A stretch of 64,000 bases of DNA from Saturnia japonica (Eukaryota; Arthropoda; Insecta; Lepidoptera; Saturniidae). The DNA is taken from positions 10,354,001-10,418,000 of the forward strand of contig CM065320.1 of assembly GCA_033032175.1 (NCBI GenBank), written 5' to 3'. The notes below the pieces were generated by a model, which saw only the letters and a list, made by a program, of their open reading frames with translations, ran no database searches and had not been told where the DNA came from. Of this stretch, positions 1 to 10,753 are shown piece after piece. A program made the translations under genes and the position numbers. Every line of letters begins with the position of its first letter. Within the stretch, counting starts at the first letter, position 1.

Positions 1-83
1 GTAGCCTAATGAGAAGCAACTGCTCACAATCATCAACCCACAAGCAGTTGCGGCTTTGGGGTAAAGCAAGAGTTGTGGTTGCT
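1..83 (-). CDS. possible second coding exon of the left-edge minus-strand gene (partial)
   Basis: Read on the minus strand, a pyrimidine-rich stretch ending in TAG (about 84-105) is followed by an open frame running off the window's left edge (QPQLLLYPKAATACGLMIVS...). The preceding exon (938-1169) ends one base into a codon. Joining there gives a CAG codon and keeps the frame open, so the phase agrees. The peptide has a hydrophobic run, which would suit the membrane character of exon 1. The exon is short and not recognised, so it could be a chance open frame. Transcript data would settle it. Confidence 0.35.
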
Positions 84-937
84 CTATGCGTCAGGTAGCA
101 AAGGGCATCAATATGCAAACTTATCGAGCCAAAATATAATTTATATGTAAAAATTAATTTCAATTAAAATTGATAGAATAAATCTGAAATTATGTTTTCT
201 TTTAATTCTATTATTGAAATACATAAACAAGTAACATATTTCATTATTTAGTGGTTGGCTGTAATTAACACCAAATACTAATTAAATTATATAGTGATAA
301 TTTTTTTTTAAATATAATTTATTAAACTCAATAAAAGTTGATATTGAAATAAAAGTAATTTTTTGTAATAGTTGGTAATTATTATTTATTTCATTTCATT
401 TAATTATGATTATTATTATTCAATTTATGATGATGATTTATGATTATTTCACTGTATTATTTTAGTTTTTATAACATGAACTAGGTTTTTATATTATAGG
501 ATCAAACCATACACCAATGTTTTAATTTTTATTATAACAGTTTAAATTTGATATATTACCCCTATATATAATATGGATAAATATTCAGTGCCTATTAAAT
601 TATTAAAACACTTTAGAGGAATAATATGAGATAAAAAATTGGGTCACTTTGATAATAAATGTGTATAAAAAGTTGTTCTTATATTATATTTATATCCCAT
701 AAAGGGAGATAAAACGAATGAAACTGATTTATATAAATTCAATTTTTTCCAGAATTTTATTAATTAAAATTTTAATTATATTTCTAATCTTCACCAACAA
801 TGATTCTTTTTTATTACGTCAAAATATAAATTAATTTAAAAGTGCGTAATAGTAAACGATAAACTATTTTACATACAAATGCAATAAAGTATAAACGAAT
901 ACTTAAAAATCAGTTATAATAAAAATTATGTGCTTAC

Positions 938-1169
938 GAACTTTTAAAATTTCTTCAAGTTGTCGCACTTCCTTCTCCACTTTATCGAGTATGTGTAGGG
1001 ATGTCTGATGAGGAGAGGACAGTGCGATATGTCCCCAAAGAGTCAACACGAACACAGCTATTACAATAAATATTCCAAGCAGTAACAAATACAGAAAACT
1101 TAAAAACATCGGAAAAGACCATAGTATAAGCACGACGGGTGCTATACAAATTGTTATCCACTTGTACAT
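938..1169 (-). CDS. first coding exon of an unrecognised small membrane protein gene
   Basis: The frame starts with ATG (complement of 1167-1169) and encodes about 77 residues before a good splice donor (GTAAGC, complement of 932-937). Residues about 5-25 and 27-48 are two strongly hydrophobic segments separated by almost nothing, which suggests a membrane hairpin. Residues about 58-77 are charged with leucines and isoleucines at heptad-like spacing (ILDKVEKEVRQLEEILKV), probably a short coiled coil on one side of the membrane. Without splicing the frame would run only 11 more codons into intron-like AT-rich DNA. I do not recognise the family. The gene continues to the left, and 84-931 would be its intron, where I see only AT-rich sequence. 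Confidence 0.5.
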
Positions 1170-1572
1170 TATTCTTACTTAAATAATAAACATTTCCGAT
1201 AAAACTAAAAATTTCAGTTAAATACGACTATTATTATAGATAACACGCAACACCTCATTTATTTTTCAACATTTTTAAATCTTGTTTGTTACGACGCGAC
1301 GTACAATAAATATTTATTTACTGAGAAGTGTACATAATTGATTGTGAAATCTGAAATTGAGATATATAAATCAGCGTTGTCAATGTCCAATGTCAAAATT
1401 CCCAAATTGGGGAAGATTAAAGTCCTGACTTCCCACATAACCTTCTAAAAGACTAATTGTACTCCAATAAAAAAAAACTTCTTTAAGTGTACTATTAGGT
1501 ATCGAAATGCGTAACTTAATATTTAATTCAAAAAATTTAAAACGATAACGAAAAATAGCAGGAATTCTTATA
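1170..1572. other. upstream region of the minus-strand gene, no gene seen
   Basis: This is AT-rich sequence between the start codon of the left-edge gene and a mariner element. It presumably holds that gene's 5' UTR and promoter. I see no convincing TATA-initiator pair, and the open frames here are short chance frames. Confidence 0.3.
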
Positions 1573-2873
1573 CAAGGTGTCCAGAAAGGGTATCGGGTAT
1601 TTGTAAATTCAATGAAACAAAAATTATTTGTATGCAATAAAAAAGTCTATTGTTTATTATTAGCATATGAATTGGAGAATTATTTGGAAAAGATGATGTT
1701 ATCCAAATGATGACCGTTACATTGCTGGCACTCTTCTAAACGGAAACGAAGATTGGCGATAACACGTTGACACATAGCTATCGATATTGCTGCCATTTCT
1801 GACCTGATGTTTTGCTTTAACTGGGTTAGATTCGTCGGATTGTTTTGATAAACCTTACTTTTACTTTACTTTTACAAAATAGTCAAGCGGGCTAAGGTCG
1901 GGGCTTCTGGGAGGCCAGTTGATGTTACCCCTTCGCGAAATGACTTTATTAGGGAATAATTCGTTAACAACTTCCATTGAGTCATTTGAGGTATGGCAAG
2001 TGGCCCCATCTTGCTGGAACCACGTTCTTGAGTTAAAACCTGCAAACTCCTGTAACTCTGGGACCAAAAAATTTCGCAACATATCGCAATAACGGTCACT
2101 ATTCACATTAATTGCTCGGCCTCGTTGATCTTCATAAAAATAAGGACCAATTATGCCTTTAGCAGACATAGCGGCCCAAACAACGACCTTTGGGCTATGC
2201 AGGGGTCGTTCATGATTTCGTCTCGGATTCTCCACTGCCCAGTACCGACAATTCTGCTTATTAACATGACCATTCAGGTGAAAATTTGCTTCGTCACTGA
2301 ACAGTATGTTGTTAAAGTTGTTAAATCGCTGCAGCATTTCGTTCGCAAAATTCAGTCGATTAGCATAGTCCGTATCCTTCAATTCTTGTACCAATTGAAT
2401 TTTATAGGTTTTTAGATGTAAGTCTTTCTTTAAAATCGAATATAAAGACGATTTTTTGATGTTCAACGCTTGGCTTCGCTTTCGGATGGATAAAGACGGA
2501 TTTTGACGAACCGACGCCTCAACTTCTTCAATTGTTTCTTCATCGCGAACTGAACGAGGACGACCAGAGTTTTGAATTTTAACTGTCGCACCTGTATTCT
2601 CGAACATCCTGATCCATTTCCTAATGCTATCGTCACTTGGCGCGTGGCGTGTACGATATTCCGCACGATAGAGACGTTGAGCAGTCACTATTGAATCACC
2701 ATTACGATAATACGCTCGTACGCAAAATGCGCGATGCGTCCCCGAGTACTGTTCCATCGTGACTAAAACTCCACAAAATGGCGGACGCCACGAACCCCTC
2801 CCCACACCCTTTAGACGCCCCATTTCGAATATGGTGCGAAAACAAATACCCGATACCCTTTCTGGACACCTTG
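1573..2873 (-). mobile_element. mariner/Tc1-superfamily transposon (DD41D, rosa-like), near complete
   Basis: The ends are perfect 32-bp inverted repeats (1573-1604 and 2842-2873, starting CAAGGTGTCCAGAAAGGG) flanked by TA dinucleotides at 1571-1572 and 2874-2875, the TA target duplication of this superfamily. Length is 1301 bp, normal for mariner. One broken transposase gene on the minus strand fills it. The identical inverted repeats suggest a fairly recent insertion, although the transposase is already damaged. The 41-residue spacing between the last two catalytic aspartates matches the DD41D group described as rosa-like. Confidence 0.9.
1680..2823 (-). pseudogene. mariner-type transposase (DD41D), C-terminus broken by a frameshift
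   Basis: The frame opens at ATG 2823 (a downstream Met about 21 codons later is an equally likely start). It has an N-terminal helix-turn-helix region with GRPRS-type linker (about residues 85-93), then the DDE/D core: LFSDEANF, WFQQDGATCHT and SPDLSPLDYF, with 41 residues between the second and third aspartates. Right after DYF the sequence turns into a short A/G repeat (AAAGTAAAGTAAAAGTAA) and hits a stop at 1861. A typical C-terminal tail continues in another frame and ends at 1680. So an indel in a small repeat broke the last 60 or so codons, and the protein is probably inactive. Confidence 0.85.
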
Positions 2874-3024
2874 TATTTATAACGATCCGTAATAAAAAAA
2901 GTGTGCACTATTCCTCATGAAAAAATTAAATGTTCTTGGAAAGTTTGTTTGTTTTTGTTGTTTTCGAAGTGCAAACTTTTTTAGTACCGTGTTTTTTTTT
3001 ATAATAGCTCAGTACATTGACGAC

Positions 3025-3250
3025 ACTGCTCTTGGTTGTAAGCCCAGCACAATCCAAACACAACGGCGACCACCGAGAGAACTAAATCCATTGACAGTCA
3101 CCGCTGTCATGTTGGCCTGTATAAATATCTCTTCACATTACACTTAAAAGCTCCCATGTCCTAAGTAGGAAGGAACACACTGGCCAGGTAAAAGTTCCAC
3201 CGCTTCATAGTACGACAAAAGATAAGTCATAGAGAACTTTTTAGTTTGAG
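3025..3250 (-). repeat. CR1-like LINE 3' fragment, copy 1
   Basis: On the minus strand this resembles the C-terminus and 3' end of a LINE reverse transcriptase: a stretch reading like 'DMGAFK.NVKRYLYRPT' follows a proline-rich turn. Related sequences occur at 17940-18060, 26960-27095 and 34170-34390, all in the same orientation and sharing the motif CAATCCA..ACGGCGAC and CATG.CGGCCTG. No intact frame remains. The clade (CR1-like) is inferred from this tail only. Confidence 0.5.
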
Positions 3251-4822
3251 CCGAGATGGAGGTTTAAACGCGGTGAAACGAAAGAACAACACTGAAAACA
3301 GACAAGCACACATCCATAGCATTTAGCCTGCGAGAGAATGAGATAGAATACATTTAATGAATGCATGATTAATGCAAGTCCTGGATTTCGTGACTATGAT
3401 CATCATCGAACTGGCCTAGCCATGTAACAACCAGATTTTTATGTACTGTTTTATTTACATATAATTCGAGCCTCACTGATTTAGAGGATTTTTAGGAAGA
3501 GGATTAAAAGAAGATAATTTTATGTTTTATAAATGAAGGTATCATTTCTACCGAATGTGATATGTTATTTTATGTTTTTATTATTTTATGAAGATTCTTT
3601 TCTTCTTCTTCTTAAGTGTATGGCATCGCGTGTAGAAGGTTCTCAGAGTGGGCAATGGATAGGCCGACAGAGGTGTAATATAGTAATTAAGTGGAGCTTC
3701 ACAAACAAAGTAATGATACAAATTGAAATTAGAAATTAGACACCTCTCAAAATTTCATTTAAACGGGGTTCATAATTAGTGTATGTATAGAGCATGCTGT
3801 ATTCATGTCTTAAAATAAAATTCTTTCATCGCAATACTTTGAATTTTTATAGTATGACCTATTATTAAATTGAAAGAAGTTTTATTTCAAAGATCGATGC
3901 AATGTTGAAACACGTTACCACTGAGTTATCATTGACATTGAGCCATCATCGCTAGAATGAGCCAACAAATAATTTTAACGTACACATTTCCAAATGTCAA
4001 CACAATCAACATGCAAATTGAGAACAAAAGGAGACGGGTATATTTAGTTGAAATATGGAATGAAAAAACTTTCTAACTTTAAAAGATAATAAACATAATA
4101 TAATATAAATATACTTCTTTGGCCTAATAAAACAATATCTTCTAAAATTGTATTCCGTTAATAATACAATTTAATCTGTATTTTAAATAGTCAGATAATG
4201 CTCGAAAAGCTCTCAATTGTACCATCTATTAAGCGTGGCAAAAGAAGTATAACTTAATGATGTTAAATCGTAAAATTCCCCACATATGACCAATCCCCAC
4301 AAAACCTCTAATTGAGTCAAACTTCCTCGCAATTTAGGGAATTCCCCTCAAATTGATAACCCTGATCAAAAATACGATCCAGTGATATGTCACAGATACT
4401 TTGATTTTTCAGTTCTGTGATCATTCAGTATTGTTTCAGTACCTATCTGGTTAGAAAGTATATTGTTCAGGGTTCAGTTTTCACCATACCAGTAATCATA
4501 GAGTAGACTAAGTAGAGCAAAGAATGTGCTTAGAGTAATACAATTCTGCCAGTTGTACTTTGTTTGTGTGGTGTTTACCAAAGAATTCTATTAAATAAAA
4601 TAATTGGATTTGGTTTTGAATAGTACCTAATTACTAATTAGTTAGTAACTGTGATTGTGATCTATTCTCTTGTTTATTAGCATAAAATCAACCAGTTTTG
4701 AGAAACAGCAAAAATTTTACTGCTTTGGTATAAATTTTGTGTATTTATTTAACATTGGTTTTTATTAATTTAGCAAGATTTATGATAAATGTCATCAGTG
4801 TATTGTATCTGCTAAGAGTATA
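3251..4822. other. intergenic region upstream of PYROXD1, no gene seen
   Basis: AT-rich DNA without a protein-like frame longer than chance. The last few hundred bases must hold the promoter and 5' UTR of the gene starting at 4823. I cannot place a transcription start; a non-coding first exon is possible. Confidence 0.3.
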
Positions 4823-6244
4823 ATGCCTAATTTAAAAGCAACATATTTGGTGGTCGGTGGAGGCATCGCTGGAGTTACTTGTGTTGAAACTCTTGCCATT
4901 TTACATCCTGAAGAGTCTCTTGTGATTATCACTGCATCTTCACTAGTCAAAAATGTAAGCAATGTTAGTTTTTATGCTAAAACTATTGTAAAGTTTGATG
5001 TTAGCGAAACTGAAGCGAGTTCCCTGCAAAAAATTCATCCAAACCTCAAAATAATTTATGATTCTTTGAAACATGTTGATACTATAAGTCAATTAGCAAC
5101 TACAGATGAAGGTTTTGTTATACAGTATGATGCAATTTGCATCTGCACTGGTGGAATACCTCGGCTTATAGCAGACTCAAATAAAAGTAAAAGAATTATA
5201 GGAATAAGAGATACTGAGTCAGTTAAAACATTTCAGGAAAAACTTAAGAGTGGTCGTAAGATGGTGATTGTTGGTAATGGGGGTATTGCATCGGAAATTG
5301 TACATGCAACATGTGATATTGAAAAAGTATGGGTTATCAGAGATGATTACATTTCAGCTACATTCATAGATCCAGGTGCTGCAGAATTTCTGCAAAATTC
5401 ATTTAAATATAGTGATAAAAAAGAGCAGACAAATAATATGGTTTTAAGAAGACATGTTTTTACAGAGGAAGATACAGTTGTTTCTTTAAATAAGGACCTA
5501 AAATCAGCAGCATTAGGACCTGACTGGTATAGAAAACTGGAGGGAAGTAAAAGTGATAAAAGGGTACAAAAATTAGAGATTATTTACAAAGTTGAAGTTA
5601 AATCTGTTGTTGAAACTGATGATGATGAATTTCCTCTATGTGTTGAATTGACAAACGGAAGAATCATTAATTGTGATTTCTTAATATCAGCAACTGGTGT
5701 TGAACCAGCTGTGAATTTCACATGGGACATAGATCCAAAATTAGGTTCTGATGGAGGATTGGCAGTAAATGAGTATCAGGAAACAAGTATAAAAAATGTT
5801 TTTGCTGCTGGAGATGTGGCATGTGCTGCTTGGAATCATGCACCCCATTGGTTTCAACTGAGACTGTGGACTCAAGCTAGACAGATGGCCGCAATGGCTT
5901 CAAAAGCTATGCATGCTAGAATTATTAATGAAGAGATACTGCAAGATTTTTGTTTTGAACTTTTCACACATTGTACTACCCTCTTCGGGTATAGAGTTGT
6001 GTTACTTGGTAAATACAATGGACAAGGTTTAGGTACTGATTATGAAATACTTTTACGCACCACACCTCAAATGGAGTATATAAAGTTTGTATTACTGAAT
6101 GGAAAGTTACAGGGTGCCATATTAATGGGAGAAACTGATTTGGAAGAAATGTGTGAGAATTTGATTCTCAATCAGCTAGACCTGTCACCATTTGGTGATG
6201 ATATTTTAAATCCTGATATAGATATTGATGATTATTTTGACTAG
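4823..6244 (+). CDS. PYROXD1: PYROXD1, pyridine nucleotide-disulfide oxidoreductase domain protein 1
   Basis: A full-length flavoprotein of 473 residues, about the size of the animal family. The N-terminus has the FAD-binding Rossmann motif (LVVGGGIAGVTC, residues about 9-20). A second dinucleotide site for NAD(P)H follows (MVIVGNGGIASEIV, about 149-162). An ISATGVEP motif and the FAD-closing VFAAGDVA lie near residues 292-333. The C-terminus (LLGKYNGQGLG, GETDLEE.CENLILNQ, NPDIDIDDYFD) is the family signature. Unlike classical disulfide reductases there is no CxxxxC redox pair near the first motif, as usual for PYROXD1. In animals the enzyme is an NAD(P)H-linked oxidoreductase that protects the RTCB tRNA ligase complex from oxidative inactivation, in nucleus and cytoplasm. 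The whole reading frame is one exon. The ATG is the first in frame and is followed at once by the Rossmann fold. Confidence 0.95.
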   Translation: MPNLKATYLVVGGGIAGVTCVETLAILHPEESLVIITASSLVKNVSNVSFYAKTIVKFDVSETEASSLQKIHPNLKIIYDSLKHVDTISQLATTDEGFVIQYDAICICTGGIPRLIADSNKSKRIIGIRDTESVKTFQEKLKSGRKMVIVGNGGIASEIVHATCDIEKVWVIRDDYISATFIDPGAAEFLQNSFKYSDKKEQTNNMVLRRHVFTEEDTVVSLNKDLKSAALGPDWYRKLEGSKSDKRVQKLEIIYKVEVKSVVETDDDEFPLCVELTNGRIINCDFLISATGVEPAVNFTWDIDPKLGSDGGLAVNEYQETSIKNVFAAGDVACAAWNHAPHWFQLRLWTQARQMAAMASKAMHARIINEEILQDFCFELFTHCTTLFGYRVVLLGKYNGQGLGTDYEILLRTTPQMEYIKFVLLNGKLQGAILMGETDLEEMCENLILNQLDLSPFGDDILNPDIDIDDYFD

Positions 6245-6465
6245 GGGGAATGATTATAAACAAAACATGATATTGTAAATATAAATTTATTATACAAAGT
6301 AACATTGGTCAAAAGTTTGTTGCCAAGTCAAGAATTTGTTGCCTTGATAATAATAATGGTTTCCAATAGTTTTATGCCTACTATTTATGAAATTATAAAT
6401 CATTTTGGGATATTGGCTCCAGTTTTTTAATTAATCATATTTTTTAAGTTACACTATGAAAAATC

Positions 6466-6471
6466 AATAAA
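6466..6471 (+). terminator. likely polyadenylation signal of PYROXD1
   Basis: AATAAA lies 222 bases after the stop codon at 6244, in an AT-rich 3' region. It is the first canonical hexamer I see downstream. The cleavage site is not determined. Confidence 0.45.
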
Positions 6472-6657
6472 TATGAGATAAAACAATGATTTAATTTTTT
6501 ATATTAACTTTTTAATGAAAAATAGCAAGATTAATTTTATTTTACCTGCATAAAATTGCAAAATTGAAAACTTTATTACACTTCAGAGAAATGCTTATTA
6601 TGAGTTTTTCTATTGTGGGATTTCTGGAAACAAATGTTTTGTAAAAACCAACTGTTT

Positions 6658-6941
6658 ACTGTTTACCACTTTTCGGAATGTGGACAATTTCTTGCAAGGA
6701 AAAAAATTGAATTCCGATGAGGCTGTCCATACCGCCTTCAAAGATTTTATTGATTCTCGCTCCCACAATTTTTTCACCATGGAATCAATGAACTACCTAT
6801 AAAATGGCGAAAGTAACAAACAAAGGTAACAAAGTACATAGATAATAATGGTATATACTTCCAATAATTAAATGTATAATTTCATATGTTTTTTTGTTTT
6901 ACTTTTTCCCTATAAAACGCTAATTTCTTAAGTAAGGGCCT
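6658..6941 (+). mobile_element. mariner (DD34D) 3' fragment
   Basis: This matches the right end of the mariner at 25629-26910: the region for YHFFRNLDNFL and for FKDFIDSR...GINELPMKW, then the right inverted repeat (ACGCTAATTTCTTAAGTAAGG, degenerate) ending near 6941. The left part of the element is missing and the frame is disrupted. It is a decayed relic inserted downstream of PYROXD1. Confidence 0.7.
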
Positions 6942-7407
6942 ATTATTTAATTAAACAACTAAACTAACCTAACATAGAATAACTGTATGCCGCGCTACCT
7001 AAAAAGCTACAAACAAATAAACAATAGCTCTTAGAATTAGCGGTTGCGGCCTTGCGGCAGTGCTGCCAGCACCGTTTGAGTGATGGGCGTTAGATCTAGA
7101 TCAGTTCATAAAAGTGTGATTTTAAAAAGCGCTAGATTATAATGCTATTTTTAATTTAGGAGTTAAATAGATACGTTCCACATTACCGCCATTTATCAAA
7201 CATATTGTTTGATTGACCAAAGAATTAGTGATTGTAGGTACCTATAGTTTGTTTTCGTAATTTCAAGTACTTATCGTTTACGTTCTGAAACAAAATTAGT
7301 TTACCTATGTATAGCGCAAGGCACAGTATTGGAATTAAAAGATCAAATAATTGAATATTTTTTTATTTATTAAATCATCTAAACAAAAATAAGAAAAAAA
7401 TTATAAT

Positions 7408-7755
7408 TTAGAGGTCATGAACCGAATCTTCATCCTCTGCGTCGTCGGTTGGAAAATTTCCAATATTTAATGTTTGAAGAGTCCCAGAACCAGATGGACC
7501 TGGCTGTGACTCTATAATATCCACATATCATTGGACTATCCCTAATTTAGATTTTTCGTTACTTCCAATTTGCCTCAATGCGTCAACAGGAAGATCCTAA
7601 TTGAAGCATGTGGATTGTTTAGAAGTCAAGCTCTTTGTAACATGTAAAATAACATTAATCGTGTCTAAGTTGAGAGCATTACGTAATTTATTTTTCACTA
7701 TTATAATATATTGTGCTAAGTATTCTTTTGGAGTTTTTGGCGGGATCTTGAAGTG
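7408..7755 (-). pseudogene. decayed transposase-like C-terminal fragment
   Basis: On the minus strand one frame stays protein-like for about 115 codons (HFKIPPKTPKEYLAQYIIIV ... ESQPGPSGSGTLQTL ... DAEDEDSVHDL) and ends in TAA at 7408. It is interrupted by two in-frame stops (after 'STCFN' and after 'LGIVQ'). The acidic tail and composition suggest the end of a transposase or retroelement protein. I cannot name the family. The two stops mean it is a relic. Confidence 0.45.
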
Positions 7756-7759
7756 ACAT

Positions 7760-8070
7760 GTTGTGGTTTTTATTTTTTATTCATTTACTTAGGTTTTTGA
7801 CCCTATATTATGTAATATTGTTGGCGTTTTGCGTGATATAGTTCGGTTTTTATGCATAAGTGAAGTGGATTATAAATATACGCTGAAAGCATTCATTCCG
7901 AGATCCCACAAAAACTTCCTAGAAAGTTCTAACAAGGGAGCCACCATCTTGTTAGAATACTGAATCGTCATAAGTCATAACACATGACAATATAATTCAC
8001 TCGATAATGGCAGTAATGGTCTTTATTAAAGAGGACCGGTTACCAAGTTAGGAAGAAGAAGAAGTATTCT
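7760..8070 (-). repeat. dispersed repeat family A, copy 1 (inverted)
   Basis: The reverse complement of this stretch matches 38620-38910 and 58560-58805 and more weakly 33060-33300. Shared blocks include a 'CTAACTTGG.AAC..GTCC' start, 'GTATTCTAACA.GATGGTGGCTCCCTTGTTAGAA', 'AATCCACTT' and 'ATATAGGGTCAAA'. I see no coding sequence or clear terminal repeats. An old SINE or non-autonomous DNA transposon is possible. Confidence 0.5.
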
Positions 8071-8363
8071 TTCAATATCTGCATTAGAATAAGGAAGTAA
8101 CATAACTTTTATACTTATTCAGAAGTTTAAAAACATTCAGTGGAAATAACGTTCGTTTTGAAATGGTTATAAAAAATAATAAGTATGGTATAATTTAACA
8201 ATCATTTCGATAAAGCGCTAGATTTTCCACTAGGAGTCAACTGCTAATAATGGGATTTGATTACCCAATAATTCCGTTATATCCAGCGCCGAAAGCGCTA
8301 AAATGGCAGCACTGATACGGACACAGAACACTATTACTCCTAGCGTAGGGTACGGACGACTGT

Positions 8364-8957
8364 GCCCACGCCCGCGTAACCACCGTTCTCTCCGCAGAGG
8401 GCGGGCGGTCAATTTCGCTCCAGCACACCCGTCACGTCCACCCTCTCCAGCGGTAACCCAAGCCTAGGTCCGTTCCTCGGTGTGAAACCCTTGGGTCAGG
8501 CAACCGCCCGCGCGATACAAGTGACACTGTACGTGCATCACTTAGCTACCTACACACAACAATACACACGTATGAACATACACACGTGCACACCACATAG
8601 GTACATAGGTTCTGTGAGGGACCTTTTTGTTTCTTTTTTTACGCTAGTTAGTGTAGAAAACAATACCGATTACTGAATACACATACGCGCGGTTCCTTCC
8701 TTCCTCCCAGGAGGAAGGGAACGCGCCTATGTGTATAATTTAGTTAGCTCGAATCGTAGGTGTAGGGATTCGATTAGATCGCGACATAATTGCAAACGCG
8801 ACGACCGCCCGAGCCGAGGTCCGGCCACTCTGGCACCCTCGTGCGAGTCGTCCACAAAACTTTCGCGGCTGAGTGCCTTCTGCGCTCGCCCCCAAGTCCG
8901 GTGAAGCTGTAAAAGCCGCAGCGGCTTTAGGGCCCGTAAGGCTAACAGTGTAGTCAG

Positions 8958-9028
<71 letters not shown>
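8364..9028 (+). mobile_element. Jockey-like LINE, 5'-truncated copy with a 65-base poly(A) tail
   Basis: This matches the last codons of ORF2 and the whole 3' UTR of the full-length LINE at 47543-52945. It is flanked by a 12-bp target duplication ACGGACGACTGT (8352-8363 and 9029-9040). The tail is an uninterrupted run of A from 8962 to 9026. It differs from the full-length copy at roughly one base in ten, so it comes from another subfamily. The 3' UTR hairpin is at 8677-8736. The intact tail and exact duplication point to recent insertion. Confidence 0.9.
8677..8736 (+). other. 3' UTR hairpin of the Jockey-like LINE (copy at 8.4 kb)
   Basis: The arms ATACACATA..GCGCG.TTCC and GGAA.GCGC.TATGTGTAT pair over about 20 bp with a CCTCCCAGGAGG inner part. 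The same position in the other copies has different arm bases that still pair (see 9631-9690 and 52639-52697). Confidence 0.7.
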
Positions 9029-9422
9029 ACGGACGACTGTACTTATCTACATATACGCATTTACGCATTCTTCGTTTGATTGTTATGACAATTGGTCATC
9101 TGTCTTTGATTTTTCGTAGTTTTTGTTTTATTGAACCTGTAAAGTAAAAAGTGTGTAAAGTTAATTGTGAAAGTTTTAGATATCAATGTAGCGACACACA
9201 TACAACTTACACAGTTGGTGTGTATACTACAATAATATACAACGAGAGGGGTTACTTCAAGAGCTCGGTCACTAATATTCGCACAGGATTCATCGTGCAC
9301 GTGTTCATCAGCTTCAGCCGACAAACCGTCCGCACAACACGATACATTTTTAATGCATAATATTTACTATTACATAATTTCATTCACAAAATAATAAATA
9401 CGTCGGTTTCGTGAAATAAAGG

Positions 9423-9919
9423 GTCCGTTCCTCGGTGTGATGCCTTTGGGTCTGACAGCCGCCTGCGCGATGCAAGTGACACTATACGTGCAACACTTAG
9501 CTGCCCACATACAAACGTTACAACTTAAGTACATACGTGCACACATCACAGGTACACCATAGGTTCTGTAAGGAACCTTTTTTTTCTTTTTTTACGCTAG
9601 TTAGTGTAGAAAAACTTTTCCGATCACTAAATACACATCCGCATGTTTCCTTCCTTCCTCCCAGAATGAGGGAACATGCATATGAGTATATGTTAGTTAG
9701 CTCGAATTTACGGATAAGGAATTAGTCAGACCTTGACTTTTTGCAATCGCGACATCCGCCCAAGCTGAGGTCCGGCCACTTTGACACCCTTGTGCGCGAT
9801 TTATCCAAAACTTTCGCGGCTGAGTGCCCTAAACGCTCGCCCCCAAGTCCGATGAAGCTGTAAAAGTCGTCAGAGGCTCCAGGGCCCCTAGGGCTAACAG
9901 TATAGTCATTAAAAAAATT
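9423..9919 (+). mobile_element. Jockey-like LINE, 5'-truncated copy (3' UTR only)
   Basis: This carries the 3' UTR of the same LINE family, starting at GTCCGTTCCTCGG and ending at GGCTAACAGTATAGTCATTAAAAAAA. It is flanked by an 11-bp duplication TGAAATAAAGG (9412-9422 and 9920-9930). The A tail is only about seven bases, so the copy is older than the one at 8364. The hairpin at 9631-9690 is kept, with arms built on CATG/CATG rather than GCGC/GCGC. Confidence 0.88.
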
Positions 9920-10307
9920 TGAAATAAAGGTTCACTAGTAACTTTCGAAGCGTTTACAAGTATTCAATAAGGAGTCAGATCTATTATTTATATCCATACA
10001 ACCTTCCTAAAGCGATACGTACCAAACAAAGATCGCCAAAATCACCATGTCTTGTTCTAAAATATTGTTCTTTTAACATGTTAAATTTTATTTTGTCATA
10101 TACTGGAAGAGTTTTACAAATTTAAAAAGATTGCTTTCGTCTGTAATCTGAGATTTAGCGTTTGGTGTAAGTATTGACTTTAGTACTCTAACTTGAAGTT
10201 TGTAGATTTTATTTAGGTAAGTTTTATGTGTATGGTCTACGACCATAGCTAGATATTAGATTAACCTATTTAGTAAAAATAATTTTTTTTTTATACAAGT
10301 TTGTCTT

Positions 10308-10589
10308 TCAACTAATAGGTCCATAGTTGCTAAGATCTTCTCTGTCTTCATTCTTGTGCAATAATGCTATTATTGATCTAGACCATTGATTTGGAATTAC
10401 TTCATTTTTGTAAATGTTATTAAAAAGTTGCTGAAGAGGCTTCAGCAAAGAATAAAACATTGACTGCAACACTTCATTTGTAATGTTGTCTTGTCCGGGA
10501 GTTTTGTCCTTCTTCTGGGTTTCAATTACATACTCAATTTCAGATTGCATCATATCTTGAATTTCAGCAACTACTAGAATTGTCTTCAT
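10308..10589 (-). pseudogene. RTE-like reverse transcriptase fragment, inverted
   Basis: The minus-strand frame shows the start of an RT domain: KDKTPGQDNITNEVLQ, then VIPNQWSRSIIALLHKNEDREDLSNYGPIS (degenerate form of LHKK.....NYRPIS). It stops at the right point to precede, in LINE order, the plus-strand RT fragment that begins at 10754, but lies in opposite orientation. This is either a twin-priming inversion or a separate, older insertion. The more AT-rich codons favour greater age. Confidence 0.7.
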
Positions 10590-10753
10590 CTCTGAATGAG
10601 TATTTATCCCTTAAATAGTGGTCAACGGAAAAAACGACAGATAAGAGACACAAAAGCTAATATGAATGATATACTGTGTAAAGTAAGGGCTACATTCCCA
10701 TACATTTTTTACTGGCGCTTACGACAGTTTGGAACTGGGTGAACTGGGTGAAG

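Noticed and set aside
8727..9068. Minus-strand frame of 113 codons with a long phenylalanine run
   Set aside because: The phenylalanines are the reverse complement of the 65-base A tail of a LINE; not a gene.
9061..9324. Minus-strand frame starting SAEADEHVHDESCANISD
   Set aside because: It looked like a first exon, but has no ATG at its start and only a weak donor after the acidic part.
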